Shown here piece by piece: positions 9,081-17,516 of a stretch of 64,000 nt of DNA. The stretch lies in NCBI GenBank assembly GCA_003250355.1, contig QKGS01000067.1, positions 62,001 through 126,000 on the forward strand, read 5' to 3'. This DNA is from Bacteroidota bacterium (GTDB lineage: Bacteria; Bacteroidota; Bacteroidia; Bacteroidales; SZUA-534). The notes under the pieces are model-generated. The model did not search any database, had not been told where the DNA came from, and saw nothing but the letters and a program-made list of their open reading frames with translations. The translations under genes and the position numbers were made by a program. How positions within the stretch are numbered: position 1 is the first letter of the stretch; every line of letters begins with the position of its first letter.

Positions 9081-11480
9081 TTATTTGAAACGAGGTTTGA
9101 ATCGGTTAATTAGTGATTTTTTGACAGGTTTATCGTCATAGTAGTTCTCACCATATCCGTAACCATACCCGTAGCCATATCCGTAGCCATACCCGTAGCC
9201 ATATCGTTTGCCATAATATCCTTGTACCGATACATCGTTAACTAATACATTGAAGTCGGGAATTTTGTCGTTTTTATTTAAGTCATTAAGTAATTCTAAA
9301 GACTCTTTCTGGCTATAATTTTGGCGAATTACAAAAATATTTAAATCTGAAAATTTTGAAAACAGAATTGCATCCGATACCATTGCAACAGGCGGGGTGT
9401 CTACTATTACATAATCAAAGTTTGCTCTGGCATATTCAATAAATTTACTTAATGCTTTTGTTTCCAATAATTGGCCCGGGTTGGGAGGGATAGGTCCTGA
9501 CGGAGTAAAATACAGTCCTTCAACCGATGTTTCAAATATTATATCTTCAATATTACATTTATCAATCAAATATGTGGTCATGCCAATATCGTTCGATACT
9601 TTAAAATTATTGTGGAGTTTCGGTTTGCGCAAATCTAATCCAATCAGCAATGTTTTTTTATGTGTCATTGAAATAACAGCAGCTAAGTTTAATGCACAGA
9701 ATGTTTTTCCTTCTCCACTAATTGACGATGTAATTGCAATAACCTTTTTATTGTCATCGAATAGCATATATTGCAAATTAGTTTTTACGGCCCTAAATGA
9801 TTCCGATATTGATAATCGCGGATTGTCAACTACTACTAAATCTTTTTCTTTGTCATTATGGCCAATAGTTCCTAGAATTGGAGCTTTGGTATTGGATTCA
9901 ATATCTTTGCGTGATAATATTTTATTGTTGAAAAAATCACGAACTATTATTATTAAAAATGGAATAATCAAACCCACTGCCAATGCAATCATATAATTCA
10001 TTTTTGTCTTTGGCGATATTTTTGCCGACCTTCTAGCCATAGCTTTGTCTAAAACTATTGCATCGGGCATATTTGATGCCTGAGTTATTCCGGCTTCTGC
10101 GCGTTTCTCTAGCAGATATGTATATATTTGGTCATTCAAATCAAATTTTCTCTTTATTCTTATCATTTTGCGCTCATTGAATGGCAATTTCATTATTTCT
10201 TTATCAAGAAAACTAATTTGCTCTTCAATCTCTTCTCTCGTTATAGAGTTTGTCTCCAGTAAATTATTGACATTATCTTTAAGTACTCTTTTTAATTCAG
10301 ATATTTGTTCAGAAACTAACTCTAGTTGTGGATTTGATTTTACTGTCTGAATTTTTAAAGCCAATCTTTCAGAATTAAGCTCGTTTATTTTCATTATAGT
10401 ATTCACCAAAAGATTATCAGATATTCCTACGGAAGTTGGAACAATAATATCCTGATCTTTCCTGCCATCAAGGTAATCTCTTAAATATGTAAAGTATTTT
10501 GTTTCTAGATTTAATTGCGCAAGTTTAGTTTCATAGTGTTGATATTTTTCATATAGTGCCTGACCTTTTTTATCTAAATCAATTATCTTGTTTTCTATCC
10601 GAAAATCTTGTAATCTATTTTCAGTTACTTCTAATGAGTCGCTTATATCTCTTAATTCATTATCAATAAAATCGATTGTGCTTTTAGCGATACTGTTTTT
10701 CTCTTCTAAGCTATTTCGGATATATACTTCGGTAAGTTTATTTAAATAATCAACAGCTTTTGCCGGAACATGATTCTTAATAGATAATGTAAGAATACTC
10801 CCTTCTTCATCATACATATTGACACCTAACGATGCTGCATGGCTCGCTGCTAATTGGAATGGGTCGTTTATTGTAAAAAATATTCTATCATTATCAGGGA
10901 TAGAGAACTTTTCTATATCTCTAATTAAAATACGAAATTTGAAATTGGCATCCTCAAATATTTCTCCAAACAACATTTTTCTATCACTATTTTTGTCGAA
11001 TATTTTATAGCTTAATTTGTATTCCGAGGTTGATAGAATAGTAACATATACCGGTATACCATATCTTTGACTAAATGTGGTATCATAATCAACCATTAAA
11101 TTAGCAGGTTTGTATAATTCATGATCTCTAATTGTTCCAACACCATAGTATGAAACACCGAAATCGAGTTCAGAAAGAACTTTCTTATTTAATTCAAATG
11201 ACTTTAGAATTGCTATCTGATTCTTTAAATTAGCACCTTGTTTGAAAAGTTGCAGCGATTGAATCATTTCATCATCATAATACGAATTTTTATTGTCTTC
11301 TCTAAGTAGTATTGTAGTACTTACAGCAAATACCGGGTTGGCGTAACGATTTTTTACATAAGCTATTGATAACGTAATGAATACAAAAAGTACAAACCAA
11401 TACCAATTAGCTATAATTTTTCCAATATACTTTTTTATATCGATAGTTTCTTCAGTCAATAATTCTTCCTTATAACTCAT
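9081..11480 (-). CDS. Wzc-like chain-length determinant / tyrosine autokinase (BY-kinase), second copy
   Basis: This is a paralogue of the kinase at 6477 with the same layout: Wzz-type membrane domain with helices at about 27-47 and 515-535, a coiled-coil periplasmic region (about 270-480), then the BY-kinase domain. Walker A is SSISGEGKTFCALN near residue 590, Walker A-prime is GLDLRKPKLH, and Walker B is YVIVDTPPVAMVSD. The C-terminal tail has eight consecutive Tyr-Gly pairs and then a basic end (KKSLINRFKPRFK). It follows the Wza-like gene at 11482-12267 by one base and is read in the opposite direction to the first pair. Confidence 0.93.
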   Translation of the reverse strand: MSYKEELLTEETIDIKKYIGKIIANWYWFVLFVFITLSIAYVKNRYANPVFAVSTTILLREDNKNSYYDDEMIQSLQLFKQGANLKNQIAILKSFELNKKVLSELDFGVSYYGVGTIRDHELYKPANLMVDYDTTFSQRYGIPVYVTILSTSEYKLSYKIFDKNSDRKMLFGEIFEDANFKFRILIRDIEKFSIPDNDRIFFTINDPFQLAASHAASLGVNMYDEEGSILTLSIKNHVPAKAVDYLNKLTEVYIRNSLEEKNSIAKSTIDFIDNELRDISDSLEVTENRLQDFRIENKIIDLDKKGQALYEKYQHYETKLAQLNLETKYFTYLRDYLDGRKDQDIIVPTSVGISDNLLVNTIMKINELNSERLALKIQTVKSNPQLELVSEQISELKRVLKDNVNNLLETNSITREEIEEQISFLDKEIMKLPFNERKMIRIKRKFDLNDQIYTYLLEKRAEAGITQASNMPDAIVLDKAMARRSAKISPKTKMNYMIALAVGLIIPFLIIIVRDFFNNKILSRKDIESNTKAPILGTIGHNDKEKDLVVVDNPRLSISESFRAVKTNLQYMLFDDNKKVIAITSSISGEGKTFCALNLAAVISMTHKKTLLIGLDLRKPKLHNNFKVSNDIGMTTYLIDKCNIEDIIFETSVEGLYFTPSGPIPPNPGQLLETKALSKFIEYARANFDYVIVDTPPVAMVSDAILFSKFSDLNIFVIRQNYSQKESLELLNDLNKNDKIPDFNVLVNDVSVQGYYGKRYGYGYGYGYGYGYGYGYGENYYDDKPVKKSLINRFKPRFK
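9151..9204 (-). repeat. 6/12-bp tandem repeat encoding the (Tyr-Gly)n kinase tail
   Basis: On the plus strand the unit CCATAYCCGTAR repeats about four and a half times and reads as Tyr-Gly pairs in the kinase gene on the minus strand. Units alternate between CCATATCCGTA and CCATACCCGTA. A near-perfect in-frame tandem repeat of this kind can change copy number by slippage, altering the number of phosphorylatable tyrosines without a frameshift. Confidence 0.85.
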
Positions 11481-11481
11481 A

Positions 11482-12267
11482 TTATTTCTCTAAATATGTA
11501 AGAATAACAATAAGTGTGGTTAAGCTGGTTAGCAATAACGAAATTGAACCCATATTAACACTAAATACTTTGCTGCGCAATGGCTTAACGTATACAACAT
11601 CATTGGGTTTGAGCCAAAAATAGGGGCTTGAATAAAAGTCGGACGATGTTAAATCCAGCTCTTCGGTGGTTGATATTCCATTTATTTTTCGAATAATTAA
11701 AACACTTGACCGGTCGCCATATGTGGAAATATCACCAGCTTCTCCAAGTGCATCAAGTAAATTTACATCTCTTTTATAGAATGTATGTGTACCAGGTTTT
11801 GAAAATTCTCCGAGCATAGTAATGCGATAACTTAACAAACGAATATCAATAACAATACCCTTTAAATATTCATTAAAAGCTGATTGTAGTTTCTCTCTAG
11901 CCTGAGCTAAAGTCATATTACTGAGCGAAACTTTTCCAATTAAAGGCAACTCTACATCGCCACGTTTATCAAGTATATATCCCTGAATATAAAGTGAAGC
12001 ATCAGAATATGTTGAATGCTGTGAACCTGCATTTTTGTCGAACATATATAACTGTTTAATGTCAGTACCTGCAATGTCAATATAAATATTATCACCGGGT
12101 AATAATAATATGTCAGTATCTTCTATATTAGAGACTTTTATAGAGTCAGATGCCTCATTGTGGTATCTATCTTGTAAATAAACTATTTTTTTATAGCGAG
12201 TACAATTTGATAATAGTATAACGATCAAAAATGCGATAATTATCAGACTAGTTTCTTTATATTTCAT
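11482..12267 (-). CDS. Polysaccharide export lipoprotein (Wza-like), second copy
   Basis: This is the partner of the second BY-kinase. The signal peptide ends in L-L-S-N-C, a lipobox. The poly-export domain starts around residue 54 (LLPGDNIYIDIAGTD), and an SLBB segment (ITMLGEFSKPGTHTF) lies around residue 150. A C-terminal helix (about 236-258) corresponds to the outer-membrane helix. It resembles the copy at 5711 in length and layout. A textbook promoter lies directly upstream, so this pair starts its own transcript that runs leftwards into the kinase. Confidence 0.9.
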   Translation of the reverse strand: MKYKETSLIIIAFLIVILLSNCTRYKKIVYLQDRYHNEASDSIKVSNIEDTDILLLPGDNIYIDIAGTDIKQLYMFDKNAGSQHSTYSDASLYIQGYILDKRGDVELPLIGKVSLSNMTLAQAREKLQSAFNEYLKGIVIDIRLLSYRITMLGEFSKPGTHTFYKRDVNLLDALGEAGDISTYGDRSSVLIIRKINGISTTEELDLTSSDFYSSPYFWLKPNDVVYVKPLRSKVFSVNMGSISLLLTSLTTLIVILTYLEK

Positions 12268-12287
12268 AGATTAAAATTATAAAACGA

Positions 12288-12318
12288 CAAACTTAATTTT
12301 TTTAACTAAACTAACAAA
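12288..12318 (-). promoter_or_regulatory. Bacteroidota-type promoter for the second Wza/BY-kinase pair
   Basis: On the minus strand TTTG (12318-12315) is followed after 19 nt by TAAGTTTG (12295-12288), an excellent match to the TTTG/TAnnTTTG consensus. The predicted transcript start near 12282 leaves a leader of about 14 nt before the ATG at 12267. Confidence 0.65.
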
Positions 12319-12433
12319 GAGCCTTTTTATTTTATGCCATCATTATTGCTAAATAAAAAAGCATATATTTGCACTAATCAACGTTAATTTATATTTAATC
12401 AAAAACCCTATATATTTGTAACATTTTAATAGC

Positions 12434-12441
12434 TAACTTTG
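12434..12441 (+). promoter_or_regulatory. Putative -7 element for the T9SS cargo gene
   Basis: TAACTTTG matches TAnnTTTG and lies 26 bp before the ATG at 12468. Two more matches (TATATTTG at 12364-12371 and 12411-12418) lie upstream, so the real start is uncertain. Confidence 0.45.
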
Positions 12442-12467
12442 TATACTTTATATAAACTATTTGTATC

Positions 12468-15400
12468 ATGAGAAGAATATTATTATCATTAAGTGTCATT
12501 ACACTTGCATTGAATATATTTGCTCAGTCGGTTACCACTGACAGTAGTGTTGTTTCCGGTTTAAGTGCAACTGTATATGGAACGTACATACCTTCAGGGA
12601 TATTAGCCGGTGGTGAATTTATATATGGTACATCGCCAGATAATCTAAATTTATCAGCTAATGCTACCCCAACATTTAGTTTTTCGCATAAATCAGCAAA
12701 TGCTATATTAACACCGTCTACAGAAGTAACTTATTATTATGCTTTTAGAGCAGTAACAGCTTCTGAGGATACTGTTTATGGTGATACTTTGTCATTTCTG
12801 ATTCCAACCACCCCTTCTGTTCAAGCTCATTCGCTTAATTTGAATAGTAATATTGAACCTGCATCTATTTATGCTTTGTGGAGTAAAGGGAGTGGTGCTA
12901 GAAGAATTTGTTTGGTTAATACGGCTAATTCATTTCCAACTTCAGTTGATTTAAATACTAATGACTATTCAGCTACGGCAAATGCAAATTATTTAAGTGC
13001 TCCCTCAGCTGCCGGTTCAACAGGAGCAAAAGTGGTTTATGCTTCAAATGGCGCTAATGTTAATGTTACCGGCTTGTCGGAGAATACTCAGTATTTTTTT
13101 AAAGTTATTGAGTATAATTTTACAGGAGCATCAACCGATTATTCTGATGCTGTTGGTTCAAATAATCCTTCAAGTGAAACAACTATATTATCGGCACCAA
13201 CTATGCAAGCATACAATATTGCGTTTTCAAATGTTGAGGATAAAACCATGAATATATCATGGACAAATGGCAATGGTGCTAACCGGGTTTGTATAATTAG
13301 CGACGACAATACATTTACAAGCCTAACCGATAAAACAACATACCCGGCAAATACTGTTTATAGTGGAAGTGGCGATCAGGTTATTTACAATGGAACAGGA
13401 ACTACTGTGAGTGTGTCGGGACTTAGTGCAAGTACAACATACTATTTTAAAATAGTTGAATATAATAATGTTCCCGGTTTAGAAAAATACAATAATAATA
13501 CAGCAACAGATAATCCAAATAATCAGACAACTACCGCTGCTTATCAGGCGGAAGATGTAATACTTGCAAACCTTACAAATAATTCAGTAGATGTATCATG
13601 GACTAATGGTCAGGGAGCGAACAGGGTTTGTCTTGTGAATACATCAAATTCTTTTCCTACTTCGGTCGACCTTGATGGTCAAGATTATTCGGGTACAGCA
13701 AGTTCCGATTATTCAATAGCACCCGATGCTGCTGGAGCAACAGGTGCTAAGGTTGTATATGCAAATTCAGGGAGTAGTGTTATTATTACCGGTTTGAACG
13801 GCAATACACAGTATTATATTAAGGTAATAGAGTATAATGGTACAGGAGCCGGAACTACATATTTTGATCATGTAGGGGCTAATAATCCGAATAATGCAAC
13901 TACATATAAAGATGCTCCAGATACTCAGGCTACAGCGGTAAGTTTTGCAAATGTAGATGAAAACTCTATGGATATATCGTGGACAAACGGAAATGGTGAT
14001 GGCAGAGTTTGTATTATAAATACAGTAAATTCATTCTCAAATATAGAAGATGGTTCCACTCCAACTGCAAATACTGTATATGGGGGAGGAGAACAGGTTC
14101 TTTACAATGGTGTAGGAACCGGAGTAACTGTAACTGGGTTAAATGCTTTAACAAAATACTTTGTAAAAGTTGTTGAATATAGCAATGGTGCAGGTAATGA
14201 GATATATAACAATAGTACTGCTGTTGATAATCCGGATAGTACTACTACTACTGCAAAGCCGGCGCCAACAGTTCAGGCATTGAACTTATCGTTTTCATCT
14301 ATTACCAATAACTCAATAACTGTTACATGGGAACGAGGTAATGGCGAGGGTTGTCTTTTGCTAATAAATGAAGATAATAACTTTTGGTCGGTACCCGATG
14401 GTTTCAATAATTGTGATTATGCAAATACCGATTATACCGATTTATTTGCAAGGGCAAATGGAGAACATTTTGCATATTGCGGAACAGGAACATCTGCAAT
14501 TATTACAAATTTAAATGCAGCAACCACATATTATTTTAAAGTTGTTGAGTATAATAATTCAGGGAGCGATATAAAATATATACATAGTGCATCAACAAAT
14601 AATCCAAGTAGTTCGTCGACTTTAAAAAATGCACCTACAATACAGGCTTCGTCTATAGTGGCTGATGCAACATACAGCTCTTCGATTGATTTAAGTTGGA
14701 CTGCTGGAAATGGAGATAATAAAGTTTGTTTTATAAACACTTCAAACAGTTTTCCGGCATCGCTTACCGATGGAACAGTGTATGCTGTTGGACAAATTGT
14801 GGGTGGAGCTGAAGTTATTTATGTTGGAAGTAATAACAGTACTACGGCTACGGGGCTGTCGGCCGAAACTACATACTGGTTTCGTGTGTATGAATATAAT
14901 AATACAGGTACTGCTACTAAATATATAAACGCCACTGCAACAAATAATCCGAATAGTTTTGCAACAGTTGGTATTATAACATGGAATGGGGGGACATCAT
15001 CAAATTGGGATGTTGGTACAAATTGGTCGGGAGGAGCAGAACCCAATGGTTCTGATGTTATTATATCCGGTTTAGCAGCTAATATGCCTATAATTAGTTC
15101 AACAGGCAATACTGTAAACGATATTACAATTGAGGCAGGAGCTTCGTTAACAATTAATAATGGTTGTGCACTTTCTGTATCAGGGAATGCCATAATAAAA
15201 ACACCTGGAGATAATGGAGCAACCGGACAGCTTGTTATTCCCGGTAATGGTACGTTTAATGTAAGCGGAACAACAACTGTTGAGCGTTCAATAAATAATG
15301 ACGGAACTTTTATATTGGCACCTATTACTACTGCTAATGCTTACAGTTCTTATTACGGTTATTATGTCGATGTTTTTGACGAAAGTGCTCTAGGTAATGG

Positions 15401-16565
15401 TTATGGCGGTTGGGTTTATAAAGATTCGGCATACAACCAAACAGGGTTAGAAGCTTGCTTTATTAATAAAGGGGGAGCCTCTCCGGCAACAATTTCATAT
15501 ACAGGAACGCTTAAGAATGGAAATCAATCAATTTCAATAAATGATTCAGGGGGTGATGCCGATAATGGATGGGCTATAGTTGGTAATCCATACCCTTGCG
15601 CTATTGATGTAGAAAATGCAGGATTTAACTATGGTAATATAGAACCAATTATATATATATATAATCATGGCACATCGTATGCTCAATATGATATTTCTAC
15701 TCACTTTGGAACCAATGGAGGAACCCAATACGTAGCAGCAATGCAGGGATTCTGGATGGAAAATACTACTGGTTCGGCGCAAAGTTTACAAATATCAAAT
15801 TCATGTCGAGTTTCAGATGTTGCTACTTTCTATAAAAAGCAAACGGCTGAATTTCCATTAATAAAACTTAGAGCTTCTAATGATGTGTCGGAATGTGAAG
15901 CAGCGATACTCTTCCTTGAAGGATTTACTTCGGAGCTTGATAAAAGCGAGGCCAAGTTTATTGACGACCCTTGGGGAAGAGTATTTGGGGCTTATACCAA
16001 ATCTACCGATGGACAGAAACTTGCTATTAATAAACTGTCACTATCTGATTTTGAAAATATAAATAATGAGGACTCTATTTTTGTTGATTTAGGATTGTTG
16101 GCCAATAATTATGATTATATAACAATTGAAGCTATTGATATTAGGAATGTGCCAAGTTATGTTGATATAAGGTTATATAATAAAATGACTAATAAGTCAG
16201 TGTCGCTTATTGGTAATTCTCCAATAATTAATGTTGCTTTCAGTGAAACTAATTCCAATGATAGAGGTACAAATGAAGATTTTCAGGTTCTTTTAACTAA
16301 GAAAACTGCTATAAGCAGTGAAGATAATATTGCAGATGCCAATATTTCTTATTTTGTAAATGAAAATATTGCAACTGTTAGCTCTAATATGTTTTTAAAC
16401 AATTCGGGTACAATATTTGTTTATGATATAACAGGTCGATTAGTATCGTCGAAGAATTTAGATAATAACATTGAGTATAATATACATTTGCCTTCAAAGG
16501 GTACTTATTTAATAAAAACAGAATTAAATAATAATATTTTTACGAAGAAAGTTGTAAACATATAA
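12468..16565 (+). CDS. Large multi-module secreted protein with T9SS type A sorting domain
   Basis: This 1365-residue protein is predicted to be exported and attached to the cell surface. It has a signal peptide (about 1-19), then six related modules of roughly 100-130 residues between about 110 and 830. Each has a core such as (I/V)-x-(I/W)-S-W-T-N-G-N-G-A-N-R-V-C and ends near Y-(Y/F)-(F/I)-K-V-(I/V)-E-Y-N, a fibronectin III-like pattern. A WNGGTSSNWDVGTNWSGG segment near 840 starts a different domain seen in other Bacteroidota surface proteins. The last 75 residues (FVYDITGRLVSSKNL, then GTYLIKTELNNN, ending KKVVNI) form a type A T9SS C-terminal signal. Ligand and function are unknown. Confidence 0.85.
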   Translation: MRRILLSLSVITLALNIFAQSVTTDSSVVSGLSATVYGTYIPSGILAGGEFIYGTSPDNLNLSANATPTFSFSHKSANAILTPSTEVTYYYAFRAVTASEDTVYGDTLSFLIPTTPSVQAHSLNLNSNIEPASIYALWSKGSGARRICLVNTANSFPTSVDLNTNDYSATANANYLSAPSAAGSTGAKVVYASNGANVNVTGLSENTQYFFKVIEYNFTGASTDYSDAVGSNNPSSETTILSAPTMQAYNIAFSNVEDKTMNISWTNGNGANRVCIISDDNTFTSLTDKTTYPANTVYSGSGDQVIYNGTGTTVSVSGLSASTTYYFKIVEYNNVPGLEKYNNNTATDNPNNQTTTAAYQAEDVILANLTNNSVDVSWTNGQGANRVCLVNTSNSFPTSVDLDGQDYSGTASSDYSIAPDAAGATGAKVVYANSGSSVIITGLNGNTQYYIKVIEYNGTGAGTTYFDHVGANNPNNATTYKDAPDTQATAVSFANVDENSMDISWTNGNGDGRVCIINTVNSFSNIEDGSTPTANTVYGGGEQVLYNGVGTGVTVTGLNALTKYFVKVVEYSNGAGNEIYNNSTAVDNPDSTTTTAKPAPTVQALNLSFSSITNNSITVTWERGNGEGCLLLINEDNNFWSVPDGFNNCDYANTDYTDLFARANGEHFAYCGTGTSAIITNLNAATTYYFKVVEYNNSGSDIKYIHSASTNNPSSSSTLKNAPTIQASSIVADATYSSSIDLSWTAGNGDNKVCFINTSNSFPASLTDGTVYAVGQIVGGAEVIYVGSNNSTTATGLSAETTYWFRVYEYNNTGTATKYINATATNNPNSFATVGIITWNGGTSSNWDVGTNWSGGAEPNGSDVIISGLAANMPIISSTGNTVNDITIEAGASLTINNGCALSVSGNAIIKTPGDNGATGQLVIPGNGTFNVSGTTTVERSINNDGTFILAPITTANAYSSYYGYYVDVFDESALGNGYGGWVYKDSAYNQTGLEACFINKGGASPATISYTGTLKNGNQSISINDSGGDADNGWAIVGNPYPCAIDVENAGFNYGNIEPIIYIYNHGTSYAQYDISTHFGTNGGTQYVAAMQGFWMENTTGSAQSLQISNSCRVSDVATFYKKQTAEFPLIKLRASNDVSECEAAILFLEGFTSELDKSEAKFIDDPWGRVFGAYTKSTDGQKLAINKLSLSDFENINNEDSIFVDLGLLANNYDYITIEAIDIRNVPSYVDIRLYNKMTNKSVSLIGNSPIINVAFSETNSNDRGTNEDFQVLLTKKTAISSEDNIADANISYFVNENIATVSSNMFLNNSGTIFVYDITGRLVSSKNLDNNIEYNIHLPSKGTYLIKTELNNNIFTKKVVNI

Positions 16566-16583
16566 TATAAATGTTTATTTTTG
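16552..16583 (+). promoter_or_regulatory. Promoter of the small CTERM-protein gene
   Basis: TTG (16552-16554) is followed after 21 nt by TATTTTTG (16576-16583), matching the Bacteroidota consensus. The predicted start near 16590 lies 6 nt before the ATG at 16596. This gives the small gene its own promoter inside and after the end of the preceding gene, and argues against the TTG at 16581 as start codon. Confidence 0.6.
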
Positions 16584-16595
16584 AGGTGTCTGATT

Positions 16596-16868
16596 ATGAA
16601 AAGAATACGTATAATATTATTGTTAGTTTTCTTATTTGCTCTATCGCTTGCAGGTGTTGCTGCTGATGATGAGAGTAAAACAAATAGTGAGTTTACTAAA
16701 AGTAGCTTCAAGAAAACAAGTAGTGGTCCATCAATGATACCTGGTACCGGAGGTGCCGGTTCGGGAGGTGGAGGAGCCCCGATACCTGTATCCGGAGGAT
16801 TTATAGTATTGGTCATAGGTAGTATTATATATTTATCGAAAAAAGTGCGTGACGATATTAAAAAATAA
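16596..16868 (+). CDS. Small secreted protein with PEP-CTERM-like C-terminal sorting signal
   Basis: From the ATG at 16596 the product is 90 residues long. It has a signal peptide (about 1-22, cleavage near GVAA-DD), a polar middle and a Gly-rich linker (GTGGAGSGGGGA). It ends in a three-part sorting signal: the short motif P-I-P-V-S-G-G, a membrane helix of about 15 residues (FIVLVIGSIIYL) and a basic tail (KKVRDDIKK). This is the architecture of exosortase substrates and resembles the PID-CTERM type of small Bacteroidota proteins. The next gene encodes an exosortase-like enzyme and overlaps by 20 bp. That the two are substrate and enzyme is inference from architecture and position. Confidence 0.75.
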   Translation: MKRIRIILLLVFLFALSLAGVAADDESKTNSEFTKSSFKKTSSGPSMIPGTGGAGSGGGGAPIPVSGGFIVLVIGSIIYLSKKVRDDIKK

Positions 16869-17424
16869 CAAGTTTATTAAGATTTATAAAGAGAACCTCT
16901 CAATTAAAACCAGAAAGGAAATTGAGAGGTTTTTTTTGTCGTTTGCTGCTGCATGGTTTTTCAAAACACTATTGAATGAATTTCCTTTTTTTATTCAACT
17001 ATTTTATCTGGGGCATTTCGATACCCTACTTCAGAATATTATAATAAATGAAACACGTTTTATTCTTAATGGAATAGGTTATTCTGTTTATACAGAGGGA
17101 ATATTTTTGCAAATCGAAGATACACCGGGAGTACGGTTTGAATTTGGTTGTCTTGCTGTTCGCCACTTAACTCTTTTTGCGGTATTTATACTGTTCTATT
17201 ATGGTAAATGGTATCATAAAGTTTGGTATATAATATGTGGTGTATTTGTTATAACCGGTGTTAATGCTATTAGAGCTTCGCTTTTATGTATTTTTCAGGT
17301 TCATAAACCTGAAAGTTTTGCTACTATGCACGACATTGTTTTTCCTCCTTTTATGTATTTACTTATATTTATTCTTTGGATTATATGGGTATTATTATGG
17401 GGTAATGTCAATTTTGAAAGGTAA
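16849..17424 (+). CDS. Exosortase/archaeosortase family transpeptidase
   Basis: The 191-residue product has about five to six membrane helices. The exosortase catalytic triad can be placed: Cys101 in FEFGCLAVRHL, Arg142 in GVNAIRASLL and His161 in ATMHDIVFPPF, each at the edge of a helix. Family enzymes cut the C-terminal signal of a substrate and are thought to transfer it to a membrane or surface acceptor. The frame opens with a GTG at 16849; no ATG precedes the first helix, and a TTG at 16936 is the only other plausible early start (162 residues). The GTG start is preferred because the basic segment KTRKEIERFF before the first helix resembles N-termini of related enzymes. Codons 16-28 coincide with a terminator-like hairpin. 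Confidence 0.78.
   Translation: MTILKNNKFIKIYKENLSIKTRKEIERFFLSFAAAWFFKTLLNEFPFFIQLFYLGHFDTLLQNIIINETRFILNGIGYSVYTEGIFLQIEDTPGVRFEFGCLAVRHLTLFAVFILFYYGKWYHKVWYIICGVFVITGVNAIRASLLCIFQVHKPESFATMHDIVFPPFMYLLIFILWIIWVLLWGNVNFER
16894..16937 (+). terminator. Intrinsic terminator/attenuator inside the 5-prime part of the exosortase frame
   Basis: AACCTCTCAATT (16894-16905) and AATTGAGAGGTT (16920-16931) form a perfect 12-bp stem with a 14-nt loop, followed by seven T residues (16931-16937). It lies 26 bp after the stop of the small CTERM gene and within the sortase frame. It would end most transcripts after the substrate gene and let only read-through reach the sortase. Confidence 0.8.
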
Positions 17425-17516
17425 TTAATATTATCTGCCTTATAACATTACCAATAAAATCAAGTATTTTTACCACTTCAAATAATATATGCTTAAATTT
17501 ATATAAATACATATTT

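Noticed and set aside
9151-9204. Possible CRISPR-like short repeat.
   Set aside because: Units are 6/12 bp, contiguous and coding for Tyr-Gly pairs; no spacers.
12800-14990. Possible CRISPR or DNA tandem array because of recurring segments.
   Set aside because: The recurrence is at protein level (diverged modules of about 100-130 residues); the DNA copies differ and have no spacer-repeat pattern.
14819-15193. A 124-codon minus-strand frame inside the T9SS cargo gene.
   Set aside because: It is antisense to a clearly coding repeat-rich region; such long shadows come from the codon bias of Ser/Thr/Gly-rich proteins.
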